Shown: positions 28,615 through 37,089 of the stretch, piece by piece
Layout of the letters: each line of letters begins with the position of its first letter
Position numbering within the stretch: the first letter of the stretch is position 1
Assembly (NCBI GenBank): GCA_900473205.1
Contig: UCLB01000044.1
Location: forward strand, 1-50,966
From: Hyphomicrobiales bacterium
GTDB taxonomy: Bacteria; Pseudomonadota; Alphaproteobacteria; Rhizobiales; Rhizobiaceae
Reading direction: 5' to 3'
Length of the DNA: 50,966 bases
Made by a program: the position numbers and the translations under genes
The notes under the pieces: model-generated
The model's input: the letters and a program-made list of their open reading frames with translations, nothing else
The model's database searches: none
Told to the model about the DNA's origin: nothing

Positions 28615-29496
28615 ATGATTATAGCTTGTGCGACAGACCGCCATTACGCAGAATTGGCGGGCGTAATGGTCAATTCCGTAGTGACGAATGGCGATGTACC
28701 GGAAGCTAAAATTATAATCTGCGATTATGATTTAAGGGAAAAAGACAGGCAAAACATCCGCGCCTGCGCGATGGGCAGGCCTGTCGAGTTTATTCGCATC
28801 GAAGATGAGATCAAACACAAGCTCTCGTCTTACATGCGTACCGTCTCTTGGTCTCGTGCCATGTATTGCCGGTTGTTGCTGCCCAATCTGATCAAAGACA
28901 ACGGTCGCATGCTTTATCTGGACAGCGACATGCTGGTACTGGAAAGCCTCAGGCCATTGTTTGAGCTTTCGCTCGAGGATTGCGCTGTCGGCGCGGTTCC
29001 CGATGCGGACAATCCCGATCATATTAAGCGACGCAATATCCGGCTTGGTCGCTCGCCAGATACGCGTTACCTGAATTCTGGAACTTTGCTGATCGATCTT
29101 GAGCGTTGGCGCTCTTACGGCATTGGCGACAAATGCCTAGACCACCTCGATAACAATACGGGCGGGTACCCTGATCAGGACGCGCTGAACATGGCGCTAG
29201 GCGATCAATGGATCGATATCGGGAAAAAATGGAATTTCACGGAACGAACATCTACGAATTTCCCGCGCGAGTATTTTCTCCAAGCAGGCATTCTGCATTA
29301 CACTTGGCGCAAGCCTAACCTCGCGCATTGTGAACATCCCGCTCGTGACCTGTATCTGACGCAGCGGCAAAACACGCCTTGGAAAAACAAGCCCTTGGTC
29401 TCCAACACCAGGCGTCGTATCCGCCGCGAGTGGAAAAAAATGGATGTGTTCGTTGAGAACCTCATCAAACGCATTCGGGCGAGATTCGCTCACTGA
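28615..29496 (+). CDS. glycosyltransferase family 8 protein
   Basis: 293 residues from ATG 28615 (MIIACATDRHYAELAGVMVN). A TTG 21 bases earlier is possible but GT8 homology begins at this ATG. The nucleotide-sugar site contains the metal-binding DXD motif in RMLYLDSDMLVLESL (about residue 95). RYLNSGTLLIDLERWR and GYPDQDALNMALGD are typical of the galactosyl/glucosyltransferase family, with a late HYTW. The basic C-terminus (KRIRARFAH) may contact membrane or acceptor. The acceptor is unknown; lipopolysaccharide or another surface glycan is likely. Codon use is more AT-rich than in secA, especially in the first 150 bases, which hints at horizontal transfer. Confidence 0.9.
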   Translation: MIIACATDRHYAELAGVMVNSVVTNGDVPEAKIIICDYDLREKDRQNIRACAMGRPVEFIRIEDEIKHKLSSYMRTVSWSRAMYCRLLLPNLIKDNGRMLYLDSDMLVLESLRPLFELSLEDCAVGAVPDADNPDHIKRRNIRLGRSPDTRYLNSGTLLIDLERWRSYGIGDKCLDHLDNNTGGYPDQDALNMALGDQWIDIGKKWNFTERTSTNFPREYFLQAGILHYTWRKPNLAHCEHPARDLYLTQRQNTPWKNKPLVSNTRRRIRREWKKMDVFVENLIKRIRARFAH

Positions 29497-29678
29497 GTCT
29501 TGCTGCGTGGAGTTCGTCTACGTCAAGAGCCTACCAGCGCTCAATGCTATCTAAGCTCTGGAAATGTTGAAAGCAAAGCCAAAAATGGTCGCGTATACCA
29601 ACCGCTACCCACTTACCGCCCTTCCATTTTACGCCTAAGACGGTCGATAACCTCAACCTCGTTTTTTAGGCGAACACC

Positions 29679-30014
29679 ATGCGTCATTTTTACATTGCAT
29701 GCCTTGCAGCAGCCACTTCCATTGCGTTGGCGACGCCGTCCATGGCGGAAGATTTGGTGTTTATGTTGAAGAACGGGACCGATTCGGTTCTGACACACTT
29801 CTTCACATCGCCAGTGAACGAAAACAGTTGGGAAGGCGACGTTTTTGGTAATCAGACCCTGAACCCGGGCGAGAGCATGAGAATCACCATCGCCGATGGT
29901 CGTGAGGTGTGCAAATACGACATGCGTTTCGAGTTTCAGGACAGCCCTGATCTGGATACGACCACCGATACGCAGGATTTGTGCGAACTCGGCGAATACA
30001 CGATCGAAGAGTAA
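29679..30014 (+). CDS. small secreted protein with two cysteines, unknown function
   Basis: 111 residues from ATG 29679, with AGG about 9 bases upstream. A clear signal peptide (MRHFYIACLAAATSIALATP, cleavage near SMA-ED) leaves a mature protein of about 88 residues. It is acidic and beta-rich, with FMLKNGTDSVLTHFFTSPVN and LNPGESMRITIADG. Two cysteines (VCKYD and DLCELG) could form a disulphide. Proteins of this kind recur in rhizobial genomes without known function. It stands alone between the glycosyltransferase and a transporter gene. Periplasmic or extracellular location is inferred. Confidence 0.82.
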   Translation: MRHFYIACLAAATSIALATPSMAEDLVFMLKNGTDSVLTHFFTSPVNENSWEGDVFGNQTLNPGESMRITIADGREVCKYDMRFEFQDSPDLDTTTDTQDLCELGEYTIEE

Positions 30015-30167
30015 GCTAGCCCCCAATCACGGTCCAGACGAAGGCTCCTGCGTCGAGAAGCCGCTGCGGGCGGATCGTAGATGTGGAGCTTCGTCTATAA
30101 TTCGTTTGACGCTGCGGATCGGCTCTCCTATCCGTTTTGCTAGCTTTCCATTGCCGGACGTGAAGAC

Positions 30168-31055
30168 ATGAAACCCGCAGAACTGGCCGCCTATATGTTT
30201 CTCGCCGTGGCGTGGGGCTTGTCATTTCTGCTCGTCCTTCATGCGGTTGCCGCCTTTGGCTGGGTCGGCGCCGTGACGCTGCGGTGTTTTATCGCCAGTT
30301 TCACGCTGCTAATCATCGCGCGGATGACCAAGCGAAAGCTTGACTTCAGCGCTGGCTGGCGAGCCTTTGCGGCGGTGGGCGCCACCACGGTTGCGGGCCA
30401 GCTGATTGGCCTCTCCTATGCGACGCCGGTCATCGGCACCGCCATGGCGGCTATCCTCGTGGCCAGCATACCGCTGTTTTCCATGCTGATCGGGCAACTG
30501 TGGGGGTTGGAGAAGATATCGCCACAAAGCCTTCTCGGCTTGTTCCTCGGTTTCAGCGGCATCGTCATTCTCGTCGGTTTTCCTGCCGTGCCCGTCACAA
30601 CGAGTTTTGTTATCGGCTGTATCGCCTGCCTGCTCGGATGCATCTGCGCCGCCTTTGGCAGCAACTATGCAAGCCGCCACCTCAAAGGCTCGGGCTCTTG
30701 GGAAATCACCATCGGCTCGTTTCTGGCCGGCGGCCTCATCACTCTGCCATTCCTCATCGCGGTGCCTGTGCCGACAACGCCGAGCCTTTCGGACTTCGCT
30801 TACCTCTTCAGCCTTGCAATCATCATGAGTGCGCTGACTTACGTCACCTATTTCCGACTTGTTTCCCTAATTGGCGCGACGAAAACCATCAGCGTCGAAT
30901 TCGTCGTCACCGTCATTGCCGTCATTGTCGGCGCGGTTGTGCTGGACGAACCCCTGTCTGCCATTCAGTTCGTCGGCGCTGTTATTATCATTGCCGGTTG
31001 CGCGCTGGTCCTGGGGCTTTATCCCAAGCGCCGCAATGCTCCGATTTTGCCTTGA
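30168..31055 (+). CDS. DMT-superfamily transporter with two EamA domains
   Basis: 295 residues from ATG 30168. Ten membrane helices are predicted from the hydrophobic pattern, arranged as two EamA repeats. The first runs from ELAAYMFLAVAWGLSFLLVL to about residue 145, and the second from FVIGCIACLLGCICAAFGSN to the end. The terminal PLSAIQFVGAVIIIAGCALV is the classical end of the second repeat. Such carriers export or import metabolites or amino acids. The substrate cannot be inferred and neighbouring genes give no clue. Confidence 0.92.
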   Translation: MKPAELAAYMFLAVAWGLSFLLVLHAVAAFGWVGAVTLRCFIASFTLLIIARMTKRKLDFSAGWRAFAAVGATTVAGQLIGLSYATPVIGTAMAAILVASIPLFSMLIGQLWGLEKISPQSLLGLFLGFSGIVILVGFPAVPVTTSFVIGCIACLLGCICAAFGSNYASRHLKGSGSWEITIGSFLAGGLITLPFLIAVPVPTTPSLSDFAYLFSLAIIMSALTYVTYFRLVSLIGATKTISVEFVVTVIAVIVGAVVLDEPLSAIQFVGAVIIIAGCALVLGLYPKRRNAPILP

Positions 31056-31276
31056 GATCAAAGAGTTGAGTCACATATTTCTACGCACGCGCAATTTACT
31101 ATCGCCGTACACTCAACATTGCTAATGTTTCGATGTAAGATTGAATTAGTTAGATCGTTAAAATTGAAAACATGATATGGATCGGTTCTCGACTGAAAAA
31201 GTTGATGCTTAGGAACGGGTCGCGTTTGCAACCAGATTGTCACGGAAACGCATGAGAAAGACGGTATAAGGCAGGA

Positions 31277-32542
31277 ATGGCAAGCGACCCTAACGATCCA
31301 GATATGCGAGACAATCGTTTCGCGATGCTGCTGGCGAAAGCTGCGTCGGATCGTCCGGCCGCAGACAGCAGTGTCCGTGTCGGTCGTGCCGGGCGCGAAT
31401 TCTGCATTTACCCCGCACAACTGGGCTACGATCTTCAGGAAGAACTGGATTTCCTGTCGAACCGGGTCATGGAACCCAATATCTTCTTTACCGGCAAGCT
31501 GCTGGCACCCGCCATGCCCCGCGTCGATGACCGTTCCGTGCGTTTCGCACTCATGCGCGATGAGAATGGGGCGCGCAGCCGCATGCGGTTTCTGATGCCC
31601 TTTACCGTGGAAAAGCCCGGCTTTTCCGTGGGCCCTTCCATCTTGCGCGCCTGGGCCAATCCGTTCGGCCCTCTGGGCACACCGCTGGTGGATTCCGAAG
31701 GTGCAGCCGAGACCATAGATAATCTGCTGGACGCGCTGTCGCAGCCTGACCTTCGTCTACCGGAAATACTCGTTCTGCCCCAGCTTCGTCTGGATGGCGC
31801 GTTCGTGCGCATGATCAAGGCCATCGCACTCAGCCGCAACCTGCCTCTGGCCACTGCCGAGCCGCATCGTCGCATGATGCTGGAAAGCCAGGTGGATGCG
31901 GAAGCCTATCTGCACAACACGCTTCCACCTGCGCAGCTGCAAACCTTGAAACAGCACTGGCAGCATCTGGAGGGGCTGGGCTCTCTCTCTCACGACATTG
32001 CCCGACAGCCGCAGGACATCAGGCTGCGCACCGAAGAATTTCTGGCGCTGGAAGCCAGCGGCTCCAAGGGCCGCAAGCGCTCCGCACTCGTCAGCGATCG
32101 CTATCGCGCGGCCTTCGCCCGCGAAGCAATAACCAATCTGGCAGAGATCGACGCAGTTCGTATCCACACGCTCAATCTCAACGGCGTGGCCATTGCATCA
32201 GCTGTCGTCTTCATGACCATGGGTGAGGCCTATGTCTGGAAACTGGCGGTCAATGAGGATCACGAGCGTCATTCCATCGACCGCCTGCTGATGCAGCGCC
32301 TGACGGAATGGCATCTGGACGATGCCAATATTCTCAGAACCGATAGCTGCGGTGCTTATGAAGACCGCAATCTGGATGGCTTCTGGGGCGAGACTGCTGA
32401 GATGGGCACGTTGGTCATTGGTCTGGCTCAAAACAGCGACCGTGATGTGCGTCAGGTGGCAGCGCAGGTCCACATGTATCGCAACACCCGCAACCTCGCC
32501 AAGGTTCTGCGCGAGCGTATCATGTCTCTCGGTCGCAAGTAA
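31277..32542 (+). CDS. GNAT-like acetyltransferase of the CelD/BioF2 type
   Basis: 421 residues from ATG 31277, preceded by AAGGCAGGA. The protein resembles the BioF2-like (CelD) group of FemAB/GNAT-related acyltransferases. The N-terminal half carries RFLMPFTVEKPGFSVGPSIL and a WANPFGPLGTPLVD segment typical of the group. The C-terminal acyltransferase core holds SDRYRAAFAREAITNLAEID, VRIHTLNLNGVAIASAVVFM and AYVWKLAVNEDHERHSIDRL. Rhizobial relatives are linked to cellulose or other polysaccharide synthesis, but no polysaccharide genes lie beside this copy, so its substrate is open. It appears to be a single-gene unit. Confidence 0.82.
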   Translation: MASDPNDPDMRDNRFAMLLAKAASDRPAADSSVRVGRAGREFCIYPAQLGYDLQEELDFLSNRVMEPNIFFTGKLLAPAMPRVDDRSVRFALMRDENGARSRMRFLMPFTVEKPGFSVGPSILRAWANPFGPLGTPLVDSEGAAETIDNLLDALSQPDLRLPEILVLPQLRLDGAFVRMIKAIALSRNLPLATAEPHRRMMLESQVDAEAYLHNTLPPAQLQTLKQHWQHLEGLGSLSHDIARQPQDIRLRTEEFLALEASGSKGRKRSALVSDRYRAAFAREAITNLAEIDAVRIHTLNLNGVAIASAVVFMTMGEAYVWKLAVNEDHERHSIDRLLMQRLTEWHLDDANILRTDSCGAYEDRNLDGFWGETAEMGTLVIGLAQNSDRDVRQVAAQVHMYRNTRNLAKVLRERIMSLGRK

Positions 32543-32601
32543 CGATCTGATAGCAGGCAGAGAAAAGGGGTGACGTGCACCCCTTCTCTTCATTGAAATC
32601 C

Positions 32602-33198
32602 TTAGCGAGATGCTGTCTGGATCATTTTGCACAGCTTCGTCAAAGCTGCGTCATATCCACCGCCCAGAATATCCACGCAACGCTTGGCGAGCTTTATCTG
32701 CTCGGTGCGCGAAATGTTATTATAGGAGTTGATAGCTTCACGAATGGCACCGGGAGGCACTGTTCCCGGGTTGGCCGGCCCGCCGGGAACACCCGGTGTG
32801 CCAATACCTACGCCAACATTCACGCCCACGCCGGTCGTTCGTCCAACGCCGACATTGGCATTCGCGTTAAGCCCTCTCGCGCCCCCCACGGACGCGTTGA
32901 CATCGGCGTTCACGCCGCTTCTTCCACCAACGCTAGCGCTGGTATTGGCGTTAACGCCGTGGCTACCGCCAACCGAAGCATTAACATCGGCCCCAAGTCC
33001 GCCGCCGCTTCGACCGCCAACATCGGCGCCCGCATTCACACCGCCGCTTCCTCCCACAGAAGCACTGGCACTGACCCCGCCACGGTCGTTACCGCCCACA
33101 CTTGCACTGACGCCTCCCACGCTGACATCCAGTGCCTGCGCCTGAAACGGCAGCGCCAGACAGGCCGTGATAAACAAAGAAGATGTTATTGTTCTCAT
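32602..33198 (-). CDS. secreted glycine-rich Val-Gly-Gly repeat protein
   Basis: 198 residues from ATG 33198 (MRTITSSLFITACLALPFQA), with GGAGGAGAGAGAA just upstream. A codon 42 bases earlier is rejected. After the signal peptide (cleavage near AQA-LD) residues about 25-140 are a chain of 11-15-residue repeats with core ASVGG and linker GVNA (for example RSGVNADVNASVGG). Small residues alternate with Val or Asn. A GVGVNVGVGIG stretch and a Pro-rich hinge (GTPGVPGGPANPG) follow. The last 50 residues form a predicted helical domain with two cysteines (AKRCVDILGG and TKLCKMI). No family is recognised. It may be a secreted or surface structural protein with a beta-roll. Confidence 0.78.
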   Translation of the reverse strand: MRTITSSLFITACLALPFQAQALDVSVGGVSASVGGNDRGGVSASASVGGSGGVNAGADVGGRSGGGLGADVNASVGGSHGVNANTSASVGGRSGVNADVNASVGGARGLNANANVGVGRTTGVGVNVGVGIGTPGVPGGPANPGTVPPGAIREAINSYNNISRTEQIKLAKRCVDILGGGYDAALTKLCKMIQTASR

Positions 33199-33659
33199 TT
33201 CTCTCTCCTCCTCCGCGGGTTGCGTTAGACACAAAGACAATCTAACCCACTGGGATTGCTAATATATAAGTATTTGCTTTAATTAAGAAGGCCGGACAAT
33301 TAGATATCACTAATATTTGATTGAGATGGATCATTTTGGGACGAGTCTGGCCTTGACCGGCGCAAAACCGCTATCGAATCATTAAGCAACAGCTTCCGGA
33401 GCCGCATATTCTGACCAACATGCGTCGTATGCGTGCTCTACGAGGTGCCATGGACGCCGACACCAAACGCATAATTCCGCTAGGGTGAGCAAAGCATTCT
33501 TCCTCTCAGCCCCTCTATGCAACATTCATTGTTCCAGCGGTCGGGCCGGATAAAATCATTGCTATCAAGCATTTGATTTCTCATGGACACTGCGCAGGCC
33601 GAGGCTTTACACTGTACCGCGCGGCATTTTCGACAGCCGTTCCATTTCCGGAGTTTGCC
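33199..33659. other. 461-base intergenic region, promoters only
   Basis: This region holds the divergent promoters of the glycine-rich protein gene and the aminotransferase-linked ABC operon. It is AT-rich around 33240-33320. A GGAG ribosome site at 33649-33652 serves the binding-protein gene. I see no gene, repeat or hairpin of note. Confidence 0.5.
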
Positions 33660-35270
33660 ATGCTTTCAACACCGCTCTCACGCCGCTCTCTGATGAAAAG
33701 TGCTGCCATTCTGGCGGCGTCCACAACGCTTGTGCGACCGGGCTTTGCGTGGGCGGCAGGTGGCAGCGGGCGGCTTGTGGTGGCAGCGGATTCGGAGCCG
33801 AAGAACCTCAACCCGGCCATCGTCGCTTCGAACGGCGTGTTTTACATTTCCAGCAAGATCGTGGAGCCGCTGGCCGAAGCCTCCTTCAAGGGCAAGGACG
33901 GGCTGGAGCCGCGCCTTGCAACGGCTTGGGAAGGGTCCGATGATGGCCTGAGCGGCACGTTCAAGCTGCGCGAAGGCGTGACATGGCATGATGGCAAGCC
34001 CTTCACCTCCGCAGATGTCGCCTTCTCCGCGCTATCGGTCTGGAAACCTCTACAGAATCTCGGACGGCTGATCTTCGCCAACCTGCAATCGGTCGATACG
34101 CCTGACGATCACACCGCGATTTTCCGCTTCTCCAAACCCACACCGTTTCAGCTTATCCGCAACGCCCTGCCGGTCGTCACCAGTGTTGTTCCAAAGCATC
34201 TCTACGAAGGCACGGATATTGCCACCAATCCCGCCAACACAAAGCCTGTCGGCACCGGGCCATTCGTCTTTGCGGAATATAAGCCGGGCGAATATTACCG
34301 CCTGACTCGCTACGACAAATATTGGGCGAAGGATGCGCCAAAGCTGGAGGAAATCATTTATCGCGTCCTGCCGGACCGTGCGGGTGCAGCGTCTGCGCTC
34401 GAAGCCGAAGAAATTCAGCTGGCCGCCTTCTCTGCCGTGCCGCTGTCCGATCTCGCCCGCATTGCCAAGGAACACGGCATCAAAGTCATTGCGGATGGTT
34501 ATGAGGCGCTCACCTATCAGCTCGTCGTGGAAATCAACCACCGCCGCAAGGAACTGGCAGACCTCAAGGTGCGTCAGGCCATCGCCCACGCCATCGACAA
34601 GAAGCTGGTCATCGACACCGTCTTTCTCGGCTATGCCACCGCTTCCACTGGGCCGGTGCCGAAAAATGCCCCTCAGTTCTACACATCCGATGTCGAGACC
34701 TATGATTTCGACGTCGAGAAGGCCAATGCGCTGCTGGATGAGGCCGGTTACAAGCGCGCCGCAAATGGCACGCGCTTTTCGCTGAAGCTGCTGCCAGCAC
34801 CCTATTTCAACGAGACCAAACAGTTCGGCGCCTATCTGCGCCAGGCGCTGGCGGAAATCGGTATCGATGCGGAACTCGTCAACAACGATGCCGCCGCCCA
34901 CCAGAAAGCCGTCTACACCGATCACGCTTTCGATCTGGCAGTTGCGCCGCCCGTCTTCCGGGGTGACCCGGCCATTTCCACTACCATCCTCGTCAGATCC
35001 GGCACGCCTGCGGGCGTCGGCTTCTCCAATCAGGGCGGTTATGAGAACAAGGAACTGGATGCACTGATCGACAAGGCGGCAGAAACCGTCGATGAAAAAA
35101 CCCGCACAGACCTCTACAAGCAGTTCCAGAAACAGGTCACGCAGGACCTGCCGCTCATCAATGTTGCCGAATGGGGCTTCATCACCGTGGCGCGCGATAC
35201 GGTGCAAAACGTTGCCAGTAATCCGCGCTGGGCCGTTTCGAACTGGGCGGACACGGCTTTACAGGAGTAG
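33660..35270 (+). CDS. ABC transporter substrate-binding protein, peptide class (SBP_bac_5), Tat-type signal
   Basis: 536 residues from ATG 33660, with GGAG 7 bases upstream. An in-frame upstream codon at 33573 lacks a site. The N-terminus has a twin-arginine signal (SRRSLMKSAAILAASTTLVR). The mature protein is a family-5 oligopeptide/dipeptide binding protein: PLAEASFKGKDGLEPRLATA, FKLREGVTWHDGKPFTSADV and VGTGPFVFAEYKPGEYYRLT. It also has VRQAIAHAIDKKLVIDTVFL. It starts a six-gene operon with two permeases, two ATPases and a class V aminotransferase. The imported compound is probably a nitrogenous one, by association with the aminotransferase. Confidence 0.93.
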   Translation: MLSTPLSRRSLMKSAAILAASTTLVRPGFAWAAGGSGRLVVAADSEPKNLNPAIVASNGVFYISSKIVEPLAEASFKGKDGLEPRLATAWEGSDDGLSGTFKLREGVTWHDGKPFTSADVAFSALSVWKPLQNLGRLIFANLQSVDTPDDHTAIFRFSKPTPFQLIRNALPVVTSVVPKHLYEGTDIATNPANTKPVGTGPFVFAEYKPGEYYRLTRYDKYWAKDAPKLEEIIYRVLPDRAGAASALEAEEIQLAAFSAVPLSDLARIAKEHGIKVIADGYEALTYQLVVEINHRRKELADLKVRQAIAHAIDKKLVIDTVFLGYATASTGPVPKNAPQFYTSDVETYDFDVEKANALLDEAGYKRAANGTRFSLKLLPAPYFNETKQFGAYLRQALAEIGIDAELVNNDAAAHQKAVYTDHAFDLAVAPPVFRGDPAISTTILVRSGTPAGVGFSNQGGYENKELDALIDKAAETVDEKTRTDLYKQFQKQVTQDLPLINVAEWGFITVARDTVQNVASNPRWAVSNWADTALQE

Positions 35271-35272
35271 CG

Positions 35273-36262
35273 GTGAAGCGAGCAGCACGCATTGTCGGTC
35301 GCAGAATGCTCAGCGCCATTCCGGTGCTGGTCATCGTGCTTCTCTTGACTTTCCTGCTGCTTGAAAATGCCTCTGGCGACGCGGTTGATGCCTATCTGGT
35401 GTCGATTGGCGGCGGGGACGCTGCCTTGCGGGAAACGCTGCGTGCCCAATACGGGCTCGATCAGTCCATGCTCGCAAGGCTTTGGCTCTATATCTCCTAC
35501 GTGGCCCGGCTCGATCTCGGCTGGTCCGTCGCTTTCGACCGACCGGTCCTGTCGCTTATTCTCGAGCGTCTGCCCAACACGCTGTTGCTGATGGGGAGCG
35601 CAACGGCGCTGTCCTTTGCGCTTGGCTCGGCACTTGGCATCATTGCCGGGGCAAGACCGGGCAGCGTGCAGGACCGCGCGCTTTCCACCCTGTCACTGGC
35701 GCTTTACGCCATGCCGGGCTTCTGGCTTGGCCTCGTGCTGGTCATCGCCTTCTCCGTCAAGCTGCGCTGGTTTCCCACATCAGGCATCGAAACGATTGCC
35801 TCGGGCAAGCAGGGGCTGGAGCGAGCTTTGGATATCGGGCGGCATCTCGTTCTTCCCGTTGCAAGCCTCGGCTTCATCTATCTCGCCCTTTTCCTGCGTG
35901 TTATGCGCAGCGCCATGGCGGAAATCTGGCGGCTGGAATTCGTGGCTTTCGCGCAATCGAAAGGCCTGTCCCGCAGCCGCATCGTGCTTCGCCATGTTGC
36001 CCGCAACGCTGCGCTTTCGCTCGTCACCGTTCTCGGCCTTCAGTCTGCGGCCATGCTCGGCGGCAGTGTCGTCATCGAAAGCGTCTTTGCCGTTCCCGGC
36101 TTCGGCAGACTAGCACAGGAGGCTGTCACCGGGCGCGACGCTCCGTTGTTGATGGGCATCATCCTGACAAGCGCCGTCTTCGTCATCCTCATCAATCTGG
36201 TTGTCGATCTGCTCTATGCCGTGCTTGATCCGCGCATCGGCGCGCAGGAGGGCAGCGCGTGA
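35273..36262 (+). CDS. ABC transporter permease, peptide class (DppB-like)
   Basis: 329 residues from GTG 35273, two bases after the binding-protein stop, with CAGGAG over that stop. It has the N-terminal helix SAIPVLVIVLLLTFLLLENA, six expected helices, the ATPase loop AQSKGLSRSRIVLRHVARN and the class end FGRLAQEAVTGRDAPLLMGI. The usual MLPGDP entry motif is reduced to ENASGDAVDAYL, a small departure seen in some oligopeptide permeases. It partners with the next gene, with which it overlaps by four bases (GTGA). Confidence 0.93.
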   Translation: MKRAARIVGRRMLSAIPVLVIVLLLTFLLLENASGDAVDAYLVSIGGGDAALRETLRAQYGLDQSMLARLWLYISYVARLDLGWSVAFDRPVLSLILERLPNTLLLMGSATALSFALGSALGIIAGARPGSVQDRALSTLSLALYAMPGFWLGLVLVIAFSVKLRWFPTSGIETIASGKQGLERALDIGRHLVLPVASLGFIYLALFLRVMRSAMAEIWRLEFVAFAQSKGLSRSRIVLRHVARNAALSLVTVLGLQSAAMLGGSVVIESVFAVPGFGRLAQEAVTGRDAPLLMGIILTSAVFVILINLVVDLLYAVLDPRIGAQEGSA

Positions 36263-37089
36263 GGTTTTTACGAAACATCATCCGAAACCCGGAAGGTCTT
36301 ATCGGCCTGGTGATCCTCGTTCTTATTGCCGGTGCTGGCATCGCTGCACCGTTTCTGTTTCCCAAAGACCCGCTCTCCATCGTCGGCGCGCCGCTCACGC
36401 CGCCTTTCGTCAATCCCGCATGGCCACTCGGCACGGACGGTCTCGGGCGTGATGTGCTAGCCGGGTTGCTCCACGGCGCGCGCGTGTCGCTTGCCGTCGG
36501 CATCAGCGCCGCCGCCGCCGCCCTCTTCATCGGCGCGGTCATGGGCACGCTCGCCGGCTTTGCCGGAGGCCTTATCGATGAAGCTCTGATGCGCGTCACC
36601 GATGCCTTTCAGATCGTGCCCAGCTTCCTCCTCGCTCTCGCCTTCGTCAGCACCATCGGCGCATCCATACCCGTCGTCATTCTCGCCATTGCCCTTGGTG
36701 CATGGGCCGACCCGGCGCGGCTGACGCGGGCACAGGTTCTCTCTATCCGCGAGCGTGATTACGTGGCCTCTGCCCGCACCATCGGCATGCACCCGCTGGA
36801 AATCGCCTTCCGGCAAATCCTGCCAAATGCCCTGCCGCCGGTTTTGGCGCTGGCTGCCATCATCGTCGCCGCCGCAATCCTGACCGAGGCCGCCCTCTCC
36901 TTCCTCGGTCTGGGTGATCCCAATGTCGTCACATGGGGCTCGATGATTGCGCAGGGTCGAAATGTTCTGCGCTCCGCCGCTTATCTCTCCATCATTCCCG
37001 GCATCGCGCTCCTGCTCACGGTTCTCGGCGTCTATCTTCTGGCAGAAGGCATCAACAAGGCGCTGGCAGCGCAGGTGAAGACGCCATGA
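36259..37089 (+). CDS. ABC transporter permease, peptide class (DppC-like)
   Basis: 276 residues from GTG 36259, overlapping the preceding stop. The N-terminal helix (GLIGLVILVLIAGAGIAAPF) is followed by the DppC entry WPLGTDGLGRDVLAGLLHGA, the ATPase loop ARTIGMHPLEIAFRQILPN and the LSFLGLGDPNVVTWGSMIA signature. It is full length and coupled to the next gene by an ATGA overlap. Confidence 0.93.
   Translation: MRFLRNIIRNPEGLIGLVILVLIAGAGIAAPFLFPKDPLSIVGAPLTPPFVNPAWPLGTDGLGRDVLAGLLHGARVSLAVGISAAAAALFIGAVMGTLAGFAGGLIDEALMRVTDAFQIVPSFLLALAFVSTIGASIPVVILAIALGAWADPARLTRAQVLSIRERDYVASARTIGMHPLEIAFRQILPNALPPVLALAAIIVAAAILTEAALSFLGLGDPNVVTWGSMIAQGRNVLRSAAYLSIIPGIALLLTVLGVYLLAEGINKALAAQVKTP

Noticed and set aside
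32575..33228. 217-codon plus-strand open frame opposite the glycine-rich repeat protein
   Set aside because: Both strands stay open because of the GC-rich repeats. Only the minus strand has a ribosome site, a signal peptide and a sensible C-terminal domain.
33420..33488. short ATG frame (22 codons) before the binding-protein gene
   Set aside because: No ribosome site and too short to judge; not reported as a leader peptide because no attenuator hairpin follows.
34050..35207. 385-codon minus-strand open frame opposite the Tat-type binding protein
   Set aside because: Antisense shadow of a securely identified gene.
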